Part shown: positions 34,964-44,828 of the stretch, piece after piece | Numbering within the stretch: position 1 is the stretch's first letter | Layout: the number at the start of each line of letters is the position of its first letter | Assembly: GCF_003001935.1 (NCBI RefSeq) | Contig: NZ_PVNG01000031.1 | Span: 1 to 64,000 of the forward strand | DNA length: 64,000 bases | Reading direction: 5' to 3' | Source of the DNA: Nonomuraea fuscirosea | Lineage (GTDB): Bacteria > Actinomycetota > Actinomycetes > Streptosporangiales > Streptosporangiaceae | Translations under genes and position numbers: made by a program | Notes under the pieces: model-generated | What the model saw: the letters and a program-made list of their open reading frames with translations, nothing else | Database searches by the model: none | Told to the model about the DNA's origin: nothing

Positions 34964-37715
34964 ATGTCACTGGTGGGCAGGGAGGTCGAGCGAGCGCGGA
35001 TTCAAGGCCTGCTGGCAGATGCGCGCCAAGAACGCAGCGGCGCCCTGGCTCTGCGGGGCGCGGCGGGCATCGGGAAATCGGTTCTTCTCGACCACGCCGT
35101 GTCGATCGCCGAAGCCGAAGGTGGCATGCGCGTGGTCCGCGGGGCAGGGGTCGAGTCCGACTCCGAGCTGGCTTACGGCGGCCTGCACCAGCTCTTGTTC
35201 CCGCACCTTGATCGGTTGGACGCCCTCCCCGCGCCCCAGGCCAGGGCGCTGCGTCGCGCCTTCGGCCTGTCAGAGGGGGATGAGGCCAACCGATTCCTGA
35301 TCTCCGCCGGCACCCTGTCGTTGCTCGCTGATCTGGCCGATGGTGGCCCGCTGCTGTGCGTGGTCGATGACCTGCAGTGGCTCGACCAGGGTTCCGTGGA
35401 GGCGCTGCTGTTCGCGGCCCGTCGCTTCGTGGCCGACCCGATCGCGATGCTTTTCGCGGTACGCGAGACGTCGATGCCGTTCGACATCGCCGGCGTCGAG
35501 GTCATGGACCTGTCAGGCCTCGGCGCGCCCGATGCCGCCCGGCTGCTCGGCGACCACGCGCCGGAACTCGTCGAACCGGTGCGGGCCCGGGTCCTCGCGG
35601 AGTCCGGCGGAAATCCCCTGGCGATCATCGAGCTCGGGTCGTCGCGGCTCGCGGCGAACGATGCCGACGGAGCCGGTCCGGCCGAGCAGGTCGGCCCGCT
35701 GCCGGTGCCCCGCCGCGTACAGGAGACGTTCCGCCACCAGATCGCAGGGCTTCCCGACCCCACCCAACGTGCGCTTGTGGTGGCGGCGGCCGACATGGCG
35801 GCGCCGCTGACGACGATCCTGCAGGTGATCGAATCCCTCGGTGGCACCGCGGGCGACCTGGCTCCCGCCGAACGCGACCGCCTGGTCTGGATCGACGATC
35901 GGATCACGTTCCGCCACCCTCTGGTCAGGGCGGCCGCCTACCAGGACGCGCCGCTGCAGCGGCGGATCGAGGTGCATCGCGCGTACGCCGAGGCGCTGCG
36001 CTCGGACGCTGATGCCGACCGCCGGGCCTGGCACCTCGCCGCCGCCACGACTGCCCCTGACGAGGCCGTGGCCGCGGAACTGGAAGGGGCGGCGGAGCGG
36101 GCCTGGCACCGGGGCGGCGCGATGGCGATGTCCGCCGCCTACGACCGAGCCGGCCGGCTCAGTCCCGACCGGGAGCTGAAGGCCCGGCGGATCGCCCGGG
36201 CCGGCCAGGCCGCGTTCGATGCCGGCAAGGCCGACCGCGCCGCCCGGCTGGCGGCGGAAGCGCTCTCGCTCACCACCGACCCCGGCGTCCGGGCCGCGGC
36301 CATCTACACCCGTGGCGCCGTGGAGTACGAACGCACCTCACCACGGGCCGATGCGGAGCTGACGATCGAAGCCGCCGCGTTGGTGTGCGACACCGATCCG
36401 GAGCGCGCCGCGCTCACCCTGTACGAGGCCGCGCACGCCGCCCGGCACGGAGCCGCACACGATGTCCTGCGGCGTGCGGCGGATCTGATGCGCGGGTTCA
36501 CCCCGCCGGACGATTGGCCGCCTGTCGTCGCCGCCCTGCTCGGGTGGGCGGAGCTCTTCGCCGGACGTCCGGAGCTGGCCGTCGGCCCGATGCGCGATCT
36601 GTACACCGCCACCCGCGGCGGCGCGAACCACCTGACTCATCGCATCACGGCCGGGTTCGGCGGGCTCATGATCGCGGACGACGACGAAGTCATCGCCGAG
36701 GCCGAGGACATGCTGGCCGAGGTACGGGCCGGCGGGGCGCTGGGGTGGATCCCGTACACCCTGAACGTGCTCGCGGTGGCGCGGCTGTTCCGCGGCGAGT
36801 TCGCGGACGCCCGCGCGTGCGTGGCGGAAGGCGCGTCCGTGAGCGACGAACTCGGGAACACGACCGAGAGCCTGGCGCACCGGTCGGTGGAGGTGTGGTT
36901 GCACGCCGTGGCGGGTGACGAGGCACGCTGCCGGGCTCTCGCCGAGGAGGTGCTCCCGCGCGCCCGGGTCCGGCACCGGGTCAACGCCGAGATCGCGGCC
37001 TGGGGTCTCGGCATGCTCGACCTCTCCGCCCGGCGGTTCGGGGAGGCGTTCGAACGGCTCGAACGAGTGTCCCAGGGTCCTGCGAGCCGCGACCTGCTGA
37101 TCAGGGCGGTGCCGGATCTGGTGGAAGCAGCCGTACGCGGCGGCATGCCGGATCGCGCCGAGGGGCCGCTGGCGGCGTTCTGCCATTGGGCGGAGCACGT
37201 CGACCGCCCGGTCGCCACCGGGCTCGCCCTGCGCTGCCGGGCCTTGCTGGCCGGCGACGGCGACGCCGACGCGCTGTACACCGAGGCGCTGCGGCTCCAT
37301 GAGCGGCACGGCGGCTCCTATGAGCGCGCCCGTACCCAGCTGGTGTACGGCGAGTGGCTGCGCCGCCGGCGCCGCCGTACCGAGGCCCGCGCCCATCTAG
37401 GCGGCGGTGACCGTGTTCGAGCGCCTCGGCGCGGGGCTCTGGGCCGAGCGTGCACGCGGCGAGTTGGCCGCCTTCGGCGAGCGGGGCGACGAGCCTCGGC
37501 GCGGCGGTCCGCTCACCCTGCTGACCCCGCAGGAACTGCAGGTCGTACGGCTGGCCGCCACCGGTCACACGAACAAGGAGATCGCCGCGCAGCTGTTCCT
37601 CAGCCCACGGACCGTCGGCCACCACCTCTACAAGGCGTACCCGAAACTCGGCGTCACCGGCCGCGCCGAGCTGACCGACCTCGTCGAGCCCGCTGCCGGC
37701 GAGCCGGGCAAGTAG
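34964..37715 (+). pseudogene. LAL-type LuxR regulator, frameshifted near the C-terminus
   Basis: ATG 34964 follows AGGAG by 6 nt. The N-terminus is a P-loop ATPase (LVGREVERARIQGLL, Walker A RGAAGIGKS, Walker B LLCVVDDLQWLD), then long TPR-like helices to about residue 810: the large ATP-binding LuxR layout. After RTEARAHL at about 37396 the frame breaks, with a TAG in the continuing frame. The frame two bases on gives the expected AAVTVFERLGA and a LuxR HTH (LTPQELQVVRLAATGHTNKE, SPRTVGHHL) to 37715. A two-base deletion near 37400 explains it. Without the HTH the protein could not bind DNA. It is either a real inactivation or a sequencing error; the rest of the gene is intact. Confidence 0.85.
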
Positions 37716-37865
37716 CCGCGTGGTGGCCGACGCCAGTCATCGGTCTCCCGGACGCCGGTAACGATGACCGATGCGTCGCCGAGAAGCGCCCTTCTAACGT
37801 TCAGACAGCGGTCGCCGGCCGCGACGCTCGAAGTCACCATCCAGAGCATGAACGAGGAGACAACC

Positions 37866-38234
37866 ATGACGAACTACTTTCTGAGCCTCCCCCACGACTC
37901 CGCCGAGGAGCCGACGATGGAGGGCATGGATCCCGCGGAGCTGGCGGAAGTGATCGCCGCGGTCGAAGCGTTCAACACCGCGCTTCATGAGGCGGGCGCG
38001 TTCGTGTCCGCTGGAGGCCTGCAGCCGCCGTCGACGGCGATCACGGTGGACTACTCCGGCGACGGCCCCGTCCTCACACCGGGCCCCTCCATCGAGGCCA
38101 AGGAGTACCTCGGCGGTTTCTGGATCATAGAGGCCGAGAACGACGACGTCGCGATCGAATGGGCCAAGCAGGTCTCGCGGGCGCTGCGCAGCAGGGTCGA
38201 GGTACGTGCCTTCCAGGAGGAACCCGCTTCCTGA
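37866..38234 (+). CDS. YCII-related (DGPF-type) protein
   Basis: A 122-aa protein starting at ATG 37866. It has the family pattern of a short N-terminal strand, AVEAFNTALHEAGAFVSAGG, DGPVLTPGPSIEAKEYLGGF and WIIEAENDDVAIEWAKQ. Actinobacterial members are usually encoded beside ECF sigma factors or hydrolases, and the catalytic role is unsettled (YCII-like folds are ferredoxin-like). It is followed by an alpha/beta hydrolase, probably in one transcript. Confidence 0.85.
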   Translation: MTNYFLSLPHDSAEEPTMEGMDPAELAEVIAAVEAFNTALHEAGAFVSAGGLQPPSTAITVDYSGDGPVLTPGPSIEAKEYLGGFWIIEAENDDVAIEWAKQVSRALRSRVEVRAFQEEPAS

Positions 38235-38289
38235 CGATCCGGCCCCTTCCCGCTCCGGCCCACTCCGGTCCCTCTGAAAGGTCAACGTC

Positions 38290-38418
38290 ATGACGCTCCC
38301 GTCGAACCTCCGAAGGGTGCGGAGGTGGGGCCTGATCCTCCTCATGGTGAGCCAGGTCGTCGGCGGCGGCCCACCCACCAGCGCCCGGCCCACCATGACC
38401 AGGAGAATCGCACCATGA
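38290..38418 (+). CDS. Possible 42-aa leader ORF coupled to the hydrolase
   Basis: ATG 38290 has GAAAGG 8 nt upstream. The frame ends TGA at 38416-38418, overlapping the hydrolase ATG at 38415 (ATGA). The product has one hydrophobic stretch (WGLILLMVSQVV). Overlap and ribosome site suggest translational coupling, but a gene remnant is equally possible. Confidence 0.33.
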   Translation: MTLPSNLRRVRRWGLILLMVSQVVGGGPPTSARPTMTRRIAP

Positions 38419-39284
38419 CCGAGCAGACGATCACCATCGACGGGACAGACCTGTGCTACGAGGCGTTCGGCGTCCCGGCCGATGCCACCGTGTTGCTGAT
38501 CGCCGGCGGAGCACAGTCGATGATCTGGTGGGAAGAGGAGTTCTGCACCAGGCTCGCCGAGGCGGGTCGCCAGGTCGTGCGTTACGACCACCGCGACACC
38601 GGCCGGTCGGCCGGCTCGCCGCCAGGACGGCCGTCGTACACCGCCTACGATCTGACCACCGACCCGCTGCGCATCCTGGACGCCCTGGGAGTGGGCCGCG
38701 CGCACGTGGTCGGGCTGTCGATGGGAGGCGGCATCGCCCAGCGCATCGCGCTTGAACACGCCGAACGGGTGAGCACCTTGTGCCTGGCCTCGACCAGCCC
38801 CGTCGTCCCGGCCGCGCACGATCGCGGGCTCCCACCGCCGAGGCCACAGGTGATGGCCACGTTCACCGACCCTGGACCCGAGCCCGACTGGACCGACCGG
38901 GACGCGGTGGTGGCTTATCGGGTCGAAGTGGAACGGCCGTACGCGGGAAGCCTCGGGTTCGACGAGCCGCGCTACCGGCGGCTCGCCGCCCAGGAGGTCG
39001 ATCGAACCCGGGACATGGCCGCCTCGATGACCAACCATTTCGTCCTCGACGACGACACCCCGACTGGTTTCCGGCTCGACCAGATCACCGCCCCCACCCT
39101 GGTCCTGCACGGCACCACCGACCCGATGTTCCCCCTGGAGCATGGCCGAGCCCTCGCCGCCGAGATCCCCGGCGCGCGGCTGGTCCCCCTCCCCGGCGCC
39201 GGGCATCAACAACCGCCACGAGAACTCTGGGACCTGGCCATCGCGGCAATCGTCGACCACACCGAAAAGGCTGACACCCGATAA
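38415..39284 (+). CDS. Alpha/beta hydrolase
   Basis: A 289-aa enzyme of the common small-molecule hydrolase type (haloperoxidase/epoxide-hydrolase-like). AGGAG lies 9 nt before ATG 38415. Oxyanion-side VLLIAGG, YDHRDTGRS, nucleophile elbow VGLSMGGG (Ser near 101), LVLHGTTDPMFP with the acid, and PGAGHQQP with the His give a complete triad. No signal peptide. The substrate is not predictable. It follows the YCII-like gene. Confidence 0.9.
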   Translation: MTEQTITIDGTDLCYEAFGVPADATVLLIAGGAQSMIWWEEEFCTRLAEAGRQVVRYDHRDTGRSAGSPPGRPSYTAYDLTTDPLRILDALGVGRAHVVGLSMGGGIAQRIALEHAERVSTLCLASTSPVVPAAHDRGLPPPRPQVMATFTDPGPEPDWTDRDAVVAYRVEVERPYAGSLGFDEPRYRRLAAQEVDRTRDMAASMTNHFVLDDDTPTGFRLDQITAPTLVLHGTTDPMFPLEHGRALAAEIPGARLVPLPGAGHQQPPRELWDLAIAAIVDHTEKADTR

Positions 39285-39492
39285 CAGGCGACACGACTGG
39301 CAGCGATCACGTTTTCGAGCCCCCAAGGCATGACCGACTTTGCCGATTCGACCTGGACGATAGCGCCTTGATCATGGAGTTGAGCCGGGTATGCAGGCCT
39401 TTCCGGTCAGAGAGATCGCCAACAGCCTGGGCGTGGCGCGTAACGCCCTGGCCAGGTGCATGGTGCCCCGAGCACCGTGATAGACAACCGAG

Positions 39493-40266
39493 GTGCGAAA
39501 CATCTTGGAGCTCCCCGAGGTCCTGCGGCTGATCGAGGACCGCTCGGCCGCGTTCCGCGCCGCGATCGCGTCCGCCTCCGACCTTGACGTCCAGGTTCCG
39601 ACCTGCCCGGGTTGGACGCTCCGCGAGCTGGCGCAGCACCTCGGTGACGGGCGCCGCCGCCAGGCCGCCATCGTCGCGGCGGGCCCGGGCGCTCAACCCC
39701 CGGCGAAGACTGACCCGAAGGGGGCCCCGACCGCGCCGCGCGATCGCGAAGCCCTGGACGCCTGGCTCGCCGAGTCGACCGAGCTCATGCTCGACGCGAT
39801 GCGCGAGGCCGGCCCGGACCGCGGCTGCTGGACCTGGTGGGGCCGCTCGCAGGCCCCGGAGACCAGCGGAGCCGTGGCCCGGCACCAGATCCAGGAGATC
39901 GCCGTCCACACGTATGACGCCCAGCTCGCTCAGGGGACCGAGCAGCCGCTGCCGGCGGACGTCGCGGTCGAGGGCGTCGACGAGTTCCTGACGACCGTCG
40001 CGGCGACGACCGTCCCCTGGCCGTTCAAGCCGGCGACCATCGACCTGCACGCGACCGAGGGCCGCTCCTGGCGCCTGACCCTGAACGCCTTCGGCGTCCG
40101 CTGTGACGACCTCACCGCCGACGCGGAGCCGGGCGACATGGTGATGCGAGGTGCGGCGAGCGAACTGGTCCTCTACTTCTACGCACGTGTCCCGCTCGAC
40201 GATCTGGAGACCATCGGCGACCCCGAGCCGATGAAACTGCTCGCAGATTGGGACCCGAACGCCTAA
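39493..40266 (+). CDS. Maleylpyruvate isomerase-like, mycothiol-dependent family protein
   Basis: A 257-aa protein. The N-terminal half has the metal-binding helical bundle of the MDMPI/DinB-like family (CPGWTLRELAQHLGDG, then VARHQIQEIAVHTYDAQLA with the His ligands), and the C-terminal half is the family's second domain (DLHATEGRSWRL...GAASELVLYFYARVP). Members use mycothiol, the actinobacterial thiol, in isomerase or transferase reactions. GTG 39493 starts the conserved region; the SD is weak. It stands alone. Confidence 0.85.
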   Translation: MRNILELPEVLRLIEDRSAAFRAAIASASDLDVQVPTCPGWTLRELAQHLGDGRRRQAAIVAAGPGAQPPAKTDPKGAPTAPRDREALDAWLAESTELMLDAMREAGPDRGCWTWWGRSQAPETSGAVARHQIQEIAVHTYDAQLAQGTEQPLPADVAVEGVDEFLTTVAATTVPWPFKPATIDLHATEGRSWRLTLNAFGVRCDDLTADAEPGDMVMRGAASELVLYFYARVPLDDLETIGDPEPMKLLADWDPNA

Positions 40267-40297
40267 ACGCGCACTCGGTTCTGCGGGTGCCGCTGGG

Positions 40298-40654
40298 CCC
40301 GGCGTTGACGACATCGACCCTGGAGGGTGGATCAACGCGGGCGAGAACGCGATCGCGATCAACGAGCGGCGAAGCGAGCGCTGTCTGATCAAGTACGAGC
40401 TCTGGAACGGGCAGCCGCCACCACTCGATGCCTGGGACCGTACCTGGTCCGGAGACGTACGTTTCGCGTCCGGAAGAGTGTGCGCCCTGAGCGACTACGA
40501 CGGCGACACGACCTACGGCGAGGAGTTCGACCTGGGCCGGCGGGACACGCTCTGGCGGGTGAGCATCCATCGCAAGGCGCTGGCCCACGAGGACTTCACT
40601 CCGGACATCGTCGGCGTCACCCTGCTGAAAGCCCGGTTCCGGCCTGCGGCCTAG
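40298..40654 (+). pseudogene. Remnant of an unknown gene lacking its 5' end
   Basis: The frame ending TAG 40654 has normal codon use and protein texture for over 110 codons (CLIKYELWNGQPPP, DYDGDTTYGEEFDLG, HEDFTPDIVGVTLLKARF) but no plausible ATG, GTG or TTG start near its 5' end, and it runs back into the preceding gene in another frame. It looks like the 3' part of a deleted gene. No family is recognised. Confidence 0.5.
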
Positions 40655-40690
40655 AAGATCGGGAGGGCCCCACGCCCGGCCGAGCACGCT

Positions 40691-42097
40691 TCAGCGCTTG
40701 CGCTTCTTCCGGCGGCCCCGGGCTCCCGGCGGCCGGGTGGGGACGAGGCGGAGGGGATGGCGGGCGGTCCTGCGGAGCGGCTCGGCCACCAGCTCGCGTA
40801 GCTCCCGCAATCCCACGACATCAGGGTGCCCCGAGGCCAGGATCGCCTCGACGAACTCGGACGGGTCTCCGCCCCCCATCCTCTTGAGCTGCTCGACCAG
40901 CCCCTCAGGCCCCGTGAGCTCCAGCACCGACAGGAAGCTCTCCGCCCCCATCAGCAGGTTCTCCCGCTCACTCAACGGCCCGGGCTCCAGCTTCCCGGCC
41001 TCGATGAGCTGCGTCCACACGACGGGGCCGAGGACCGGGTCGTGACGCAGGTCGTGCAGCAGCCGCCGTTCGGGGGGAAGGGCGTCGGCCAGCACGCGCA
41101 GCATCGCCCCGGCCCACGTACGGAACGGGCAGTCCCGCACGGCCTGCAGCAGCCTCTCGAGGTCCTGCCCCGGCCGGGCCAGCCACCCCCGGAGCTCCGC
41201 GACGGCGTCCTCCGGCGGATAGTGCTGGGCGAGCACCCCCAGCAGCTCGGCCAGCGGGGCGGTGGCCAGTTCGCCGAGGAGGGGAGCGTCGCGGCCCTCG
41301 GCGAGGAGGCGTTCGCGGACGCCGCGCACGCCGAGCGGGGTGAGGCGGACCAGCGGGAGGTCGGGTTCGGCGAGGGCGGTGCGCAGGCGTTCGACCGCGT
41401 CCGGCGGCAAGAGCTGGTCGTCGTGGTCGAGGTCGCTCGTGTAGAGGGGGTCGGCGGGGCCGCGGGTGAGCTCCACGGCTCCGAGGTCGGACAGGACCTC
41501 GAACATGCGCGCCAGGTCCCGGGCGGCCTCGCGGCGCCAGAAATCGCGCAGGCGGTCGTCCTCCTGGTCGAGGACGAAGTACTCCTGGCAGGCCAGCCAC
41601 ACCGTCTCTTCAAGCCGGATCACCGGCATCTCGTCCAGCCCGCCAATGGTGTGAGCACGTCCGGCAGGATCTCGTCGAAGACCTCTGCCGGAACGGGCTC
41701 GGGCCGCCACGTCGCGACGGGCATGGTGACCACCTGGCCCAGCTCCGGCAGCACCTCGAACGCGCGCCGCCACAGCGCCTCCGGGTCGCGCAGCAACGGC
41801 GCCGCTTTGGCACGCGGAGGAGCCGGCCCTTGCTGATGCGGGTCAGGCGCAGCTTCCTGGCCCCGGCGAGCAGCAAGTTGAGCTGCGGCAGATCGGTGGC
41901 GCTGCGGACGGTCAGGCGGTCCTCGCCGGTGCCCAGCAGGGCCGACACCTCAAGGGCGTTGGCGACCGACTGCCCGCGCTCCTCCGCCCAGGCGACCCAC
42001 CGCCGAACCAGCAGATCCTTAGCGGCCTCGAACTCCTCGGCCTCATCGGGCCCGAACCAGGTACGCGCGCTCCAAGCGTCCCATCCTCCAGGGTCAC
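40691..42097 (-). pseudogene. Multiply frameshifted unknown gene
   Basis: Three frames on the minus strand join into one protein. About 42090-41820 reads WFGPDEAEEFEAAKDLL to LAGARKLRLTRISKGRLLR. About 41810-41650 reads DPEALWRRAFEVLPELGQVV to FDEILPDVL. From about 41630 to 40691 it reads EMPVIRLEETVWLACQEYF on to a basic tail. Breaks lie near 41810 and 41640, and the 5' end also looks shifted. The gene is helical, charged and without recognised catalysis. Because the separate pieces keep good codon use, recent decay or sequencing indels are both possible. Confidence 0.7.
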
Positions 42098-42297
42098 CGT
42101 CTCGCCATCAGGCCGTCAGCGCCGTCGGGCACCTGCTCGATCTATCAACCGGACCTCTTGGTACGGCTGGCCCTACCGCCTGTGGGAGGGCTGGCCGTCC
42201 CCTGGTTGGGGGGGTCGTCGGGGTGGGGCGGAAGCGGGTCGATTTCTACCGTTGGGGCTGTTCCTCCGTGGCGGCTTTCGCTGGAAAGGGCGTGCCG

Positions 42298-43269
42298 ATG
42301 TCCGAGGTTCTCGAGCCCGTGCGTACGCCGGTCCGGCGCCTGCACCGCCCGCTCCTGCTGATGGTCGCCTCGATGGTGCTGCTGCTGGTCGTCTCGGCCG
42401 TGGGCATGGTCGTCGACGACCGGGTGCTGCTCGGCGCGCCGGTCTGGGGGAAGCCGCTGAAGTTCGCGGTGTCGTTCATCGTGTACGGCCTCACCCTGGC
42501 CTGGATGCTGACGCTGCCGCACCGGGCGAGTCGCTGGACCTGGTGGATGGCGACGTTGCTGGCCGTCACCGGGATGGTCGACGTCGGCGTCGTCGTGGTG
42601 CAGGCGGCGCGTGGCACGTTCAGCCATTTCAACCAGGCGGACGACCCGTTCACCGACGGCATCTCGTTGATCTTCGGCGTGGGTGTGCAACTACTCATGC
42701 TGGCGAACTTCGTTCTCGCCGGGCTGCTGATCTTCCAGCGGGTCGGCGATCGGGTGCTCACGTGGGCGATTCGCGCGGGGCTGGCTTTCGTCGTCGCGGG
42801 GATCGGACTCGGGTTCTGGATACCGGCGCGGTCCAGCGAGGTGTGGACGGCGGTGGACGCGGCCGGGCATGCGATCCCCCTGGGCGCTCGGCACAACGTG
42901 GGCGTCCCGGACGGCGGTCCCGGGCTGCCGCTGACCGGCTGGAGCACGGTCGGCGGCGACCTGCGCATCCCGCACTTCGTCGGCCTGCATGGACTGCAGG
43001 TCATGCTGGTCGTGGCGCTGGTACTCGGGCTCCTGGCCGGCCGGGTCGCCCGGCTGCGTGACGAGCGGATCCGGGCGGGTCTGATGATCGTGGCCGCAGC
43101 GGCGTACGCGGGGCTGATCGTGCTGGTGACGTGGCAGGCGGTGCGTGGTCAGGCGCTGATTCACCCCGACGGACAGACGCTGGGCGCACTGGCTCTGCTC
43201 ATCGCCGCCACGACGGCGGCGGGCTGGGCGGTTGTCGTCGCGGGCGGTTCGCCGGGCCGCACCGGGTGA
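42298..43269 (+). CDS. Eight-helix integral membrane protein of unknown function
   Basis: A 323-aa protein; ATG 42298 has GGAAAGGG 7 nt upstream. Hydrophobic segments fall near residues 20, 50, 80, 125, 160, 240, 270 and 300. The first loop region (PVWGKPLKFAVSFIVYGLTL) and a PHFVGLHGLQ motif before helix 6 are the most conserved-looking parts; the histidines there could bind a metal or haem. I do not know the family. It stands alone. Confidence 0.85.
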   Translation: MSEVLEPVRTPVRRLHRPLLLMVASMVLLLVVSAVGMVVDDRVLLGAPVWGKPLKFAVSFIVYGLTLAWMLTLPHRASRWTWWMATLLAVTGMVDVGVVVVQAARGTFSHFNQADDPFTDGISLIFGVGVQLLMLANFVLAGLLIFQRVGDRVLTWAIRAGLAFVVAGIGLGFWIPARSSEVWTAVDAAGHAIPLGARHNVGVPDGGPGLPLTGWSTVGGDLRIPHFVGLHGLQVMLVVALVLGLLAGRVARLRDERIRAGLMIVAAAAYAGLIVLVTWQAVRGQALIHPDGQTLGALALLIAATTAAGWAVVVAGGSPGRTG

Positions 43270-43434
43270 TTCGCTCGGTGACCCGACCGCGGTCATGCCT
43301 TGCTGACGGCACGGGTCCTCGGTGAAGCCCTTGCTCATCTTCCGTACGCGAGTCCAGAGCGGGGGTGGACTGTCCTGGACGGCGTAGTCGTCGGTGTCAC
43401 CACATCGCGACGGCGCTCCTCGGACTCTCCGTTA

Positions 43435-44055
43435 TCAGGGTTGGGCGCGTATGGCGGCGATGGCGATCTCGCCGCTGACGGCGTGGGCAGCGACCATGGG
43501 CGCCACGACGCTGTCGACGATGACCGTGGCCTGGTCGGCTGATCCGGATCTGTAGCTCACGCTGTCGATCACCGCCTCCTCCGCGACGACCACCGGCCCG
43601 TCGGAACCGTTCCTGCGGCCGGGGACGTGGATGAGTTGCACCCGTTCCCCTCGTTGCAGGTCATAAGGGGCCTGGCCCGGCCTGAGTGACAGCCCTACCC
43701 TGACCGGCCTCCCTGCGACCGCTCCACCCGCCACCATCGGACGGGTGAGCAACGTCCCCGGCAGCACCGTCACCGTCGCCACGCCCCTCGCCACCTGATC
43801 ACGCTGCGACCACGGCCAATACGCGGCCCCATCATCGGCGATCCGCGCCTCCTGCAACACGCCACTGCCGAAAGGCTGACCGGCGCCGACCCGCCCGCTA
43901 ACACGGACGACAGACGTACGCTCCTCCGCCCGCTTCACCAACAGAGCCGTGGCCAGCGCACCCCCGAGCACCAGCAGCACAGCGAGCGCCGCAAGCCCCG
44001 GGCTGCGCCGGCGCGACCACTGCGGCAGTCCACGGGAAGCGGCTCCCGTCAGCAC
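43435..44055 (-). CDS. SAF-domain protein with N-terminal membrane anchor
   Basis: A 206-aa protein from GTG 44055, with GGAGGAGG 7 nt upstream. A basic start and one helix (LAALAVLLVLGGALATALLV) anchor it with the rest outside. Residues 47-115 match an SAF domain (VRVSGRVGAGQPFGSGVLQE, then VLPGTLLTRPMV), as found in CpaB/RcpC-type pilus assembly proteins of actinobacteria. The C-terminal part is beta-rich. No other pilus genes are near, so the role is open. Confidence 0.8.
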   Translation of the reverse strand: MLTGAASRGLPQWSRRRSPGLAALAVLLVLGGALATALLVKRAEERTSVVRVSGRVGAGQPFGSGVLQEARIADDGAAYWPWSQRDQVARGVATVTVLPGTLLTRPMVAGGAVAGRPVRVGLSLRPGQAPYDLQRGERVQLIHVPGRRNGSDGPVVVAEEAVIDSVSYRSGSADQATVIVDSVVAPMVAAHAVSGEIAIAAIRAQP

Positions 44056-44087
44056 ACCCGCACCTCCTCCACGAAAGGGCCTGGGGC

Positions 44088-44270
44088 TCAGAAAACGCGT
44101 GCCGAATTACACCAGCGCAGCGAGCCGCCCTCAGGGTCGACGTCCGGGCCGTAGCAGAATGTGGCCCGCTCAATGAAGCCGAAGAACACCGAATCGAGTA
44201 CGCATCCACGCTTCGGCCCGGCCTGCGGGAGAATCGTCCGGCCGATCGTCGTCCGGCACTCCACGGCCAC
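44088..44270 (-). CDS. Cysteine-containing 60-codon fragment
   Basis: The frame reads like a secreted-protein tail with three cysteines (VECRTTIG, RGCVLDSVF, FCYGPD). An open extension to about 44330 has no start but keeps protein-like sequence (LCDRLDDANKV). It may be the 3' end of a broken secreted-protein gene related to the one just upstream. Confidence 0.3.
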   Translation of the reverse strand: MAVECRTTIGRTILPQAGPKRGCVLDSVFFGFIERATFCYGPDVDPEGGSLRWCNSARVF

Positions 44271-44355
44271 CTTGTTCGCATCATCGAGGCGGTCACACAG
44301 CGCAACGTCGCTTCTCCCTTCCGATCACTACGCCGCATCATGTCACTAATTGTAA

Positions 44356-44649
44356 TTAATCGCAATCGAAAAGTAGTCGCAGGTAAAGTCTCGACCCACT
44401 GACCAGACCGACCCCGGTGTAGTACCTGCGTAGCTTTCCCAGCAGGTCGTAGACGGCGATCCGACCAGTGGGTGATGGTGTGGCGAGGTCCTGCTTTGAC
44501 CAGCCGGGGAACACGGTCGGCCACTGTTTCGGCTCCGCGGCCCGCACGTTCGTGGTGAGCGTGTCCGGCTCCTTCGCGCTCGCCGGTTGGACGCCGGTCA
44601 TCGTCAGCGCCACGGCCATGAACCCGGTGATCAGCACTCCGACGGTCAT
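44356..44649 (-). CDS. Small secreted protein (97 aa)
   Basis: ATG 44649 follows GGGGAGGG by 5 nt. MTVGVLITGFMAVALTMTG with cleavage after ASA is a typical Sec signal peptide. The mature part of about 70 residues (EPKQWPTVFPGWSKQD ...) has no recognised domain. An upstream start at 44796 would hide the signal sequence and is rejected. It is divergent from the five-gene WGR-MoxR operon. Confidence 0.55.
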   Translation of the reverse strand: MTVGVLITGFMAVALTMTGVQPASAKEPDTLTTNVRAAEPKQWPTVFPGWSKQDLATPSPTGRIAVYDLLGKLRRYYTGVGLVSGSRLYLRLLFDCD

Positions 44650-44828
44650 GGAGGCCCTCCCCTCGCCATGCCCTGTTGGACAGGCGGTCGCGACGTTTGG
44701 TTCGTGCCGCCCGAGGCCGCTCCCGGCGAACGATCCCTGATCTGGTTCTGTGCAAGTTTGTCGGTCGGTCGCGCCATACTCGCCGCTGTCGATCAAGAGC
44801 TGGCGGGATGCAGGGTGGAGGTATCGGG

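Noticed and set aside
44676..44828. Upstream extension of the WGR gene
   Set aside because: The GGAGG 7 nt before ATG 44829 and the WGR domain start fix the real start.
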